Part shown: piece by piece, positions 42,551 to 44,583 of the stretch
Position numbering within the stretch: position 1 is the stretch's first letter
Layout of the letters: each line of letters starts with the position of its first letter
Origin: an uncultured Prevotella sp.
GTDB taxonomy: Bacteria > Bacteroidota > Bacteroidia > Bacteroidales > Bacteroidaceae
Assembly (NCBI GenBank): GCA_938028745.1
Contig: CALIZL010000113.1
Span: 1 to 44,583 of the forward strand
Length of the DNA stretch: 44,583 bases
Direction: 5' to 3'
Translations under genes and position numbers: made by a program
Notes under the pieces: model-generated
What the model was told of the DNA's origin: nothing
What the model saw: the letters and a program-made list of their open reading frames with translations, nothing else
Database searches by the model: none

Positions 42551-42741
42551 AGGAGTTAAGGAGTTAAGGAGTTAAGGAGTTAAGCCAATAGTATGGCTGC
42601 TACATTCTTTAACTTGTAAGCAGAACCCAATTGTTCTGCGCCCTTAATCCCCTTAAATATATTAACAAGCAACAAGATTGTTAGCCACTGTGCAACAAGG
42701 CATTCGGCTTAACTCCTTAACTCCTTAACTCCATTAACTCC
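42551..42741. repeat. long inverted repeat of AGGAGTTA words between the two permease genes
   Basis: The left arm (42551-42586) is four tandem AGGAGTTA-type units ending GCC. The right arm (42706-42741) is its reverse complement at 35 of 36 positions, with a 119-base centre. The right arm ends six bases before the ATG of the second permease. In the message it could form a stable stem between two genes whose products must be made in equal amounts. Confidence 0.8.
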
Positions 42742-42747
42742 TTAACT

Positions 42748-43839
42748 ATGTTCAAATCTCTCCTCCAAAAAGAATGGATACAGATACGCCGCAACGCCTT
42801 TGTTATCCGACTTGTGGTGGTCTATCCCATCTTTATCATGGTCATTGCACCATGGATTACCACGATGGAAGTGCGCAACATAACGGTGAGCATCGTAGAT
42901 AACGACCGCTCAACGCCATCGCGGCAACTCGTCGGTAAAGTAGAACACTCCACCTATTTCCACTTCAACGGCATGGCCTCATCGTATAAAGAGGCCTTGG
43001 CAAGCGTGGAAAGGGGACAGACAGACGTGGTACTGGTTATCCCACAGCACTTCGAACGAGAACTAACATTGGGAAAAAGCCCACAGGTGTTTGTTGCCGC
43101 CAACGCCACAAACGGCACCAAAGGCGGCTTGGGCAGCGTATACCTAGCCAACATCGTTACAAGCACAAGCCTAAACAACCGTCCCCTTCCCTCGCCCCAT
43201 CAGCAAACCATAACCTCAAACACCCTATACAACCGCCACGAGAGCTACAAGGTAAACATGATTCCTGCACTTATGACTATGGTAATAATTATGGTTTGTG
43301 GCTTTTTGCCCGCACTTAACATCGTAGGCGAGAAAGAGGCGGGCACCATCGAGCAGATAAACGTAACGCCCGTAAACAAAATGCACTTCATCTTGGCCAA
43401 GCTCATACCCTATTGGTGCTTTGGTTTCGTCATCTACACATTTTGTCTGCTGCTCGCCTGGGGCATCTATGGCATCACGCCTGTGGGAAACGTGGCCTTG
43501 CTCTACCTATTTATGATGCTGCTAGCCGTAATATTCAGCAGTATCGGACTTATCGTCAGCAATTACAGCGACACCATGCAGCAGGCCATGCTCGTAATGT
43601 GGTTCATCATGGTTTGTATGATGTTGCTCAGTGGTTTGTTCACGCCTGTGCGCAGCATGCCCAACTGGGCGCAAACGCTTACATGGATTGTGCCAGTGCG
43701 CCACTATATCGACGCCGCCCGTTCGGTGTTTATTCGCGGTACGGCACTAAGCGGACTAACTACCCAACTCGCCATCCTCGCCGCAATGGCCACCATCATG
43801 AGTGTATGGGCAGTGTGGAGTTATAAGAAGAACAGCTAG
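42748..43839 (+). CDS. ABC-2 type permease (YbhR-like)
   Basis: A 363-residue permease with the same layout as its neighbour: helix 1 near 20-40, a periplasmic domain (about 42-170) with VEHSTYFHFNGMASSYKEA, the coupling motif VGEKEAGTIEQINVTPVNK near 195-213, four further helices and SGLFTPVRSMPNWAQTLTWIVPVRHYIDA at the end. Sequence similarity between the two is modest, so the channel is a heterodimer as in YbhS/YbhR. Last gene of the export operon. A small stem TTAATGT/ACATTAA at 43950-43969 may mark its end. Substrates in E. coli include cationic drugs; here unknown. Confidence 0.9.
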   Translation: MFKSLLQKEWIQIRRNAFVIRLVVVYPIFIMVIAPWITTMEVRNITVSIVDNDRSTPSRQLVGKVEHSTYFHFNGMASSYKEALASVERGQTDVVLVIPQHFERELTLGKSPQVFVAANATNGTKGGLGSVYLANIVTSTSLNNRPLPSPHQQTITSNTLYNRHESYKVNMIPALMTMVIIMVCGFLPALNIVGEKEAGTIEQINVTPVNKMHFILAKLIPYWCFGFVIYTFCLLLAWGIYGITPVGNVALLYLFMMLLAVIFSSIGLIVSNYSDTMQQAMLVMWFIMVCMMLLSGLFTPVRSMPNWAQTLTWIVPVRHYIDAARSVFIRGTALSGLTTQLAILAAMATIMSVWAVWSYKKNS

Positions 43840-43910
43840 ATTAACTGGGAGAATTAGATTTTCTAGAAGGCTAGATGAACTAGCGCAACTAGACGAACTA
43901 GCCAAACCGG
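43838..43910. repeat. CTAGA-rich array beside element copy C
   Basis: Eight or so occurrences of CTAG or TTAGA in 70 bases, immediately after the last permease gene (for example GCTAGATGAACTAGCGC). It is the shortest of the three CTAG arrays next to composite elements. Between it and copy C, 44040-44140 holds an AACTCA word array like that beside copy B. Confidence 0.6.
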
Positions 43911-44169
43911 ACTGCCCAACAAGAATTTATATTGAAGTCGTCTTGACTTTTAATGTTTCTATACATTAAGAGGCGTTTGCTCTCTCTGTGATGCCAACAC
44001 AAGATAAACACCCTTCTCATTCACGAAGTGCAGAACAAACCAAACCAACGGCTTATAAACTCACGAAAGACCAACAATTCCCGAACACATCAACTTACAA
44101 ACTGGAAAACTCACAAACTCATCAACTCAAATCTTAAATCATTATCTTTTATTTTACAATACCACTCTA

Positions 44170-44194
44170 ATTTTCGCTCCGTTCTAGCGAAAAT
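44170..44194 (+). ncRNA. distal hairpin of element copy C
   Basis: ATTTTCGCT (44170-44178) pairs perfectly with AGCGAAAAT (44186-44194) around loop CCGTTCT. Compared with copy B, pair 2 changes from A-T to T-A and pair 4 from T-G to T-A, so pairing is kept while the bases change. Confidence 0.45.
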
Positions 44195-44456
44195 ATAGGC
44201 CATAAAGTAGGTAAATCGCCCCTATTTCTAGCCTTTCACGCCTTACAATATGTTCAATTTTAAGAAAACTACCTGCATTTTGCACCATTTTGCCCTTCTA
44301 GTTTGGTTGCCAACCCATGATTTTTGCAGCCCAAAAACCCACTTTTAGACCCCAAAAACCCACTTTTTAACGACCATTTTACCCTTTTTTGCCATGTATC
44401 TCATGGTTCTTAAAGGTTTTGTTTTTCCATTTGCAGTGGATATTTATGCTTTTTAC

Positions 44457-44583
44457 CTTGTGTTTAGCTGCATTTTGCACTGCGTTTTGCACCATTTTAC
44501 CTTGCATTTTGCACCAAAACGCACTGCATTTAGCACCAAAATGCACTGCGTTTAGCGGCATATTGCACTATATTTTGCTATAA
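44457..44583 (+). repeat. 22-bp tandem hairpin array, copy C (5 full units plus a partial one)
   Basis: Five units of exactly 22 bases (44457-44566) with core GCRTTTWGCACCAAAAYGC, then a sixth cut by the window end. The unit phase relative to the core is the same as in copies A and B. Confidence 0.8.

Larger units (their letters stand above)
44170..44583 (+). repeat. composite intergenic element, copy C (cut by window end)
   Basis: Matches copy B reversed from the distal hairpin through the core and into the 22-bp array, and copy A over the core and array. The small-ORF end lies beyond the window. Confidence 0.75.

Overview
The window is a chromosomal segment of a Bacteroidetes bacterium, most likely a Prevotella or close relative. 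The reasons are promoters of the Bacteroidetes type (TAnnTTTG about 7 bases before the start of transcription, in the best cases with TTTG 19-20 bases upstream), no consistent Shine-Dalgarno sequences, two hybrid two-component regulators that fuse sensor, kinase, receiver and AraC domains in one chain, DUF5020 and HigBA-type genes, and very repeat-rich intergenic DNA. The genus is an inference; the phylum is well supported.

Layout. 1-500: the end of an unrecognised gene and a 47-codon ORF. 627-9343 (minus strand): a MATE exporter, a glycine-zipper lipoprotein, a phosphoethanolamine-transferase-like membrane sulfatase, a DUF4240 protein, an RlpA-like protein with a lysine-rich tail, and NADP-type glutamate dehydrogenase. 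9597-13587 (minus): an operon of MFS transporter, hemN and hemG. 14774-19081 (minus): a TPR lipoprotein, then a DUF5020 outer-membrane protein, an NCS2 purine permease and a secreted EEP-family phosphatase/nuclease. 19354-26337 (minus): a TPR-type hybrid regulator, a large periplasmic transglutaminase-like protein and cutC. 28165-32786 (plus): a hybrid regulator with a periplasmic sugar-binding-type sensor, and hcp. 32910-37390 (minus): glutathione peroxidase, enolase, a HigBA toxin-antitoxin pair and an AraC regulator. 37550-43839 (plus): a five-gene export operon (TolC, HlyD-type adaptor, double-ATPase ABC protein, two ABC-2 permeases), laid out like E. coli ybhGFSR with its own outer-membrane channel and divergent from the AraC gene.

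The most unusual content is between the genes. A composite element occurs three times (about 14150-14737, 26991-27780 reversed, and 44170 to the window end). It has a hairpin that shows a compensatory base change between two copies, a conserved AT-rich core, a tandem array of 22-bp units that are each small palindromes, then exactly 59 bases later an ATG opening a small ORF. That ORF is 84 codons in one copy and frameshifted in another. All three copies have a CTAG-rich array beyond the distal end. A second family, four MITE-like elements with long inverted ends built on CCTCTCCAAGGGGAGAGG, sits at operon joints; one copy supplies the start and signal peptide of a lipoprotein gene. Further intergenic arrays each use their own 8-10 base word. 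I see no rRNA, tRNA, CRISPR array, phage or intact transposase gene.
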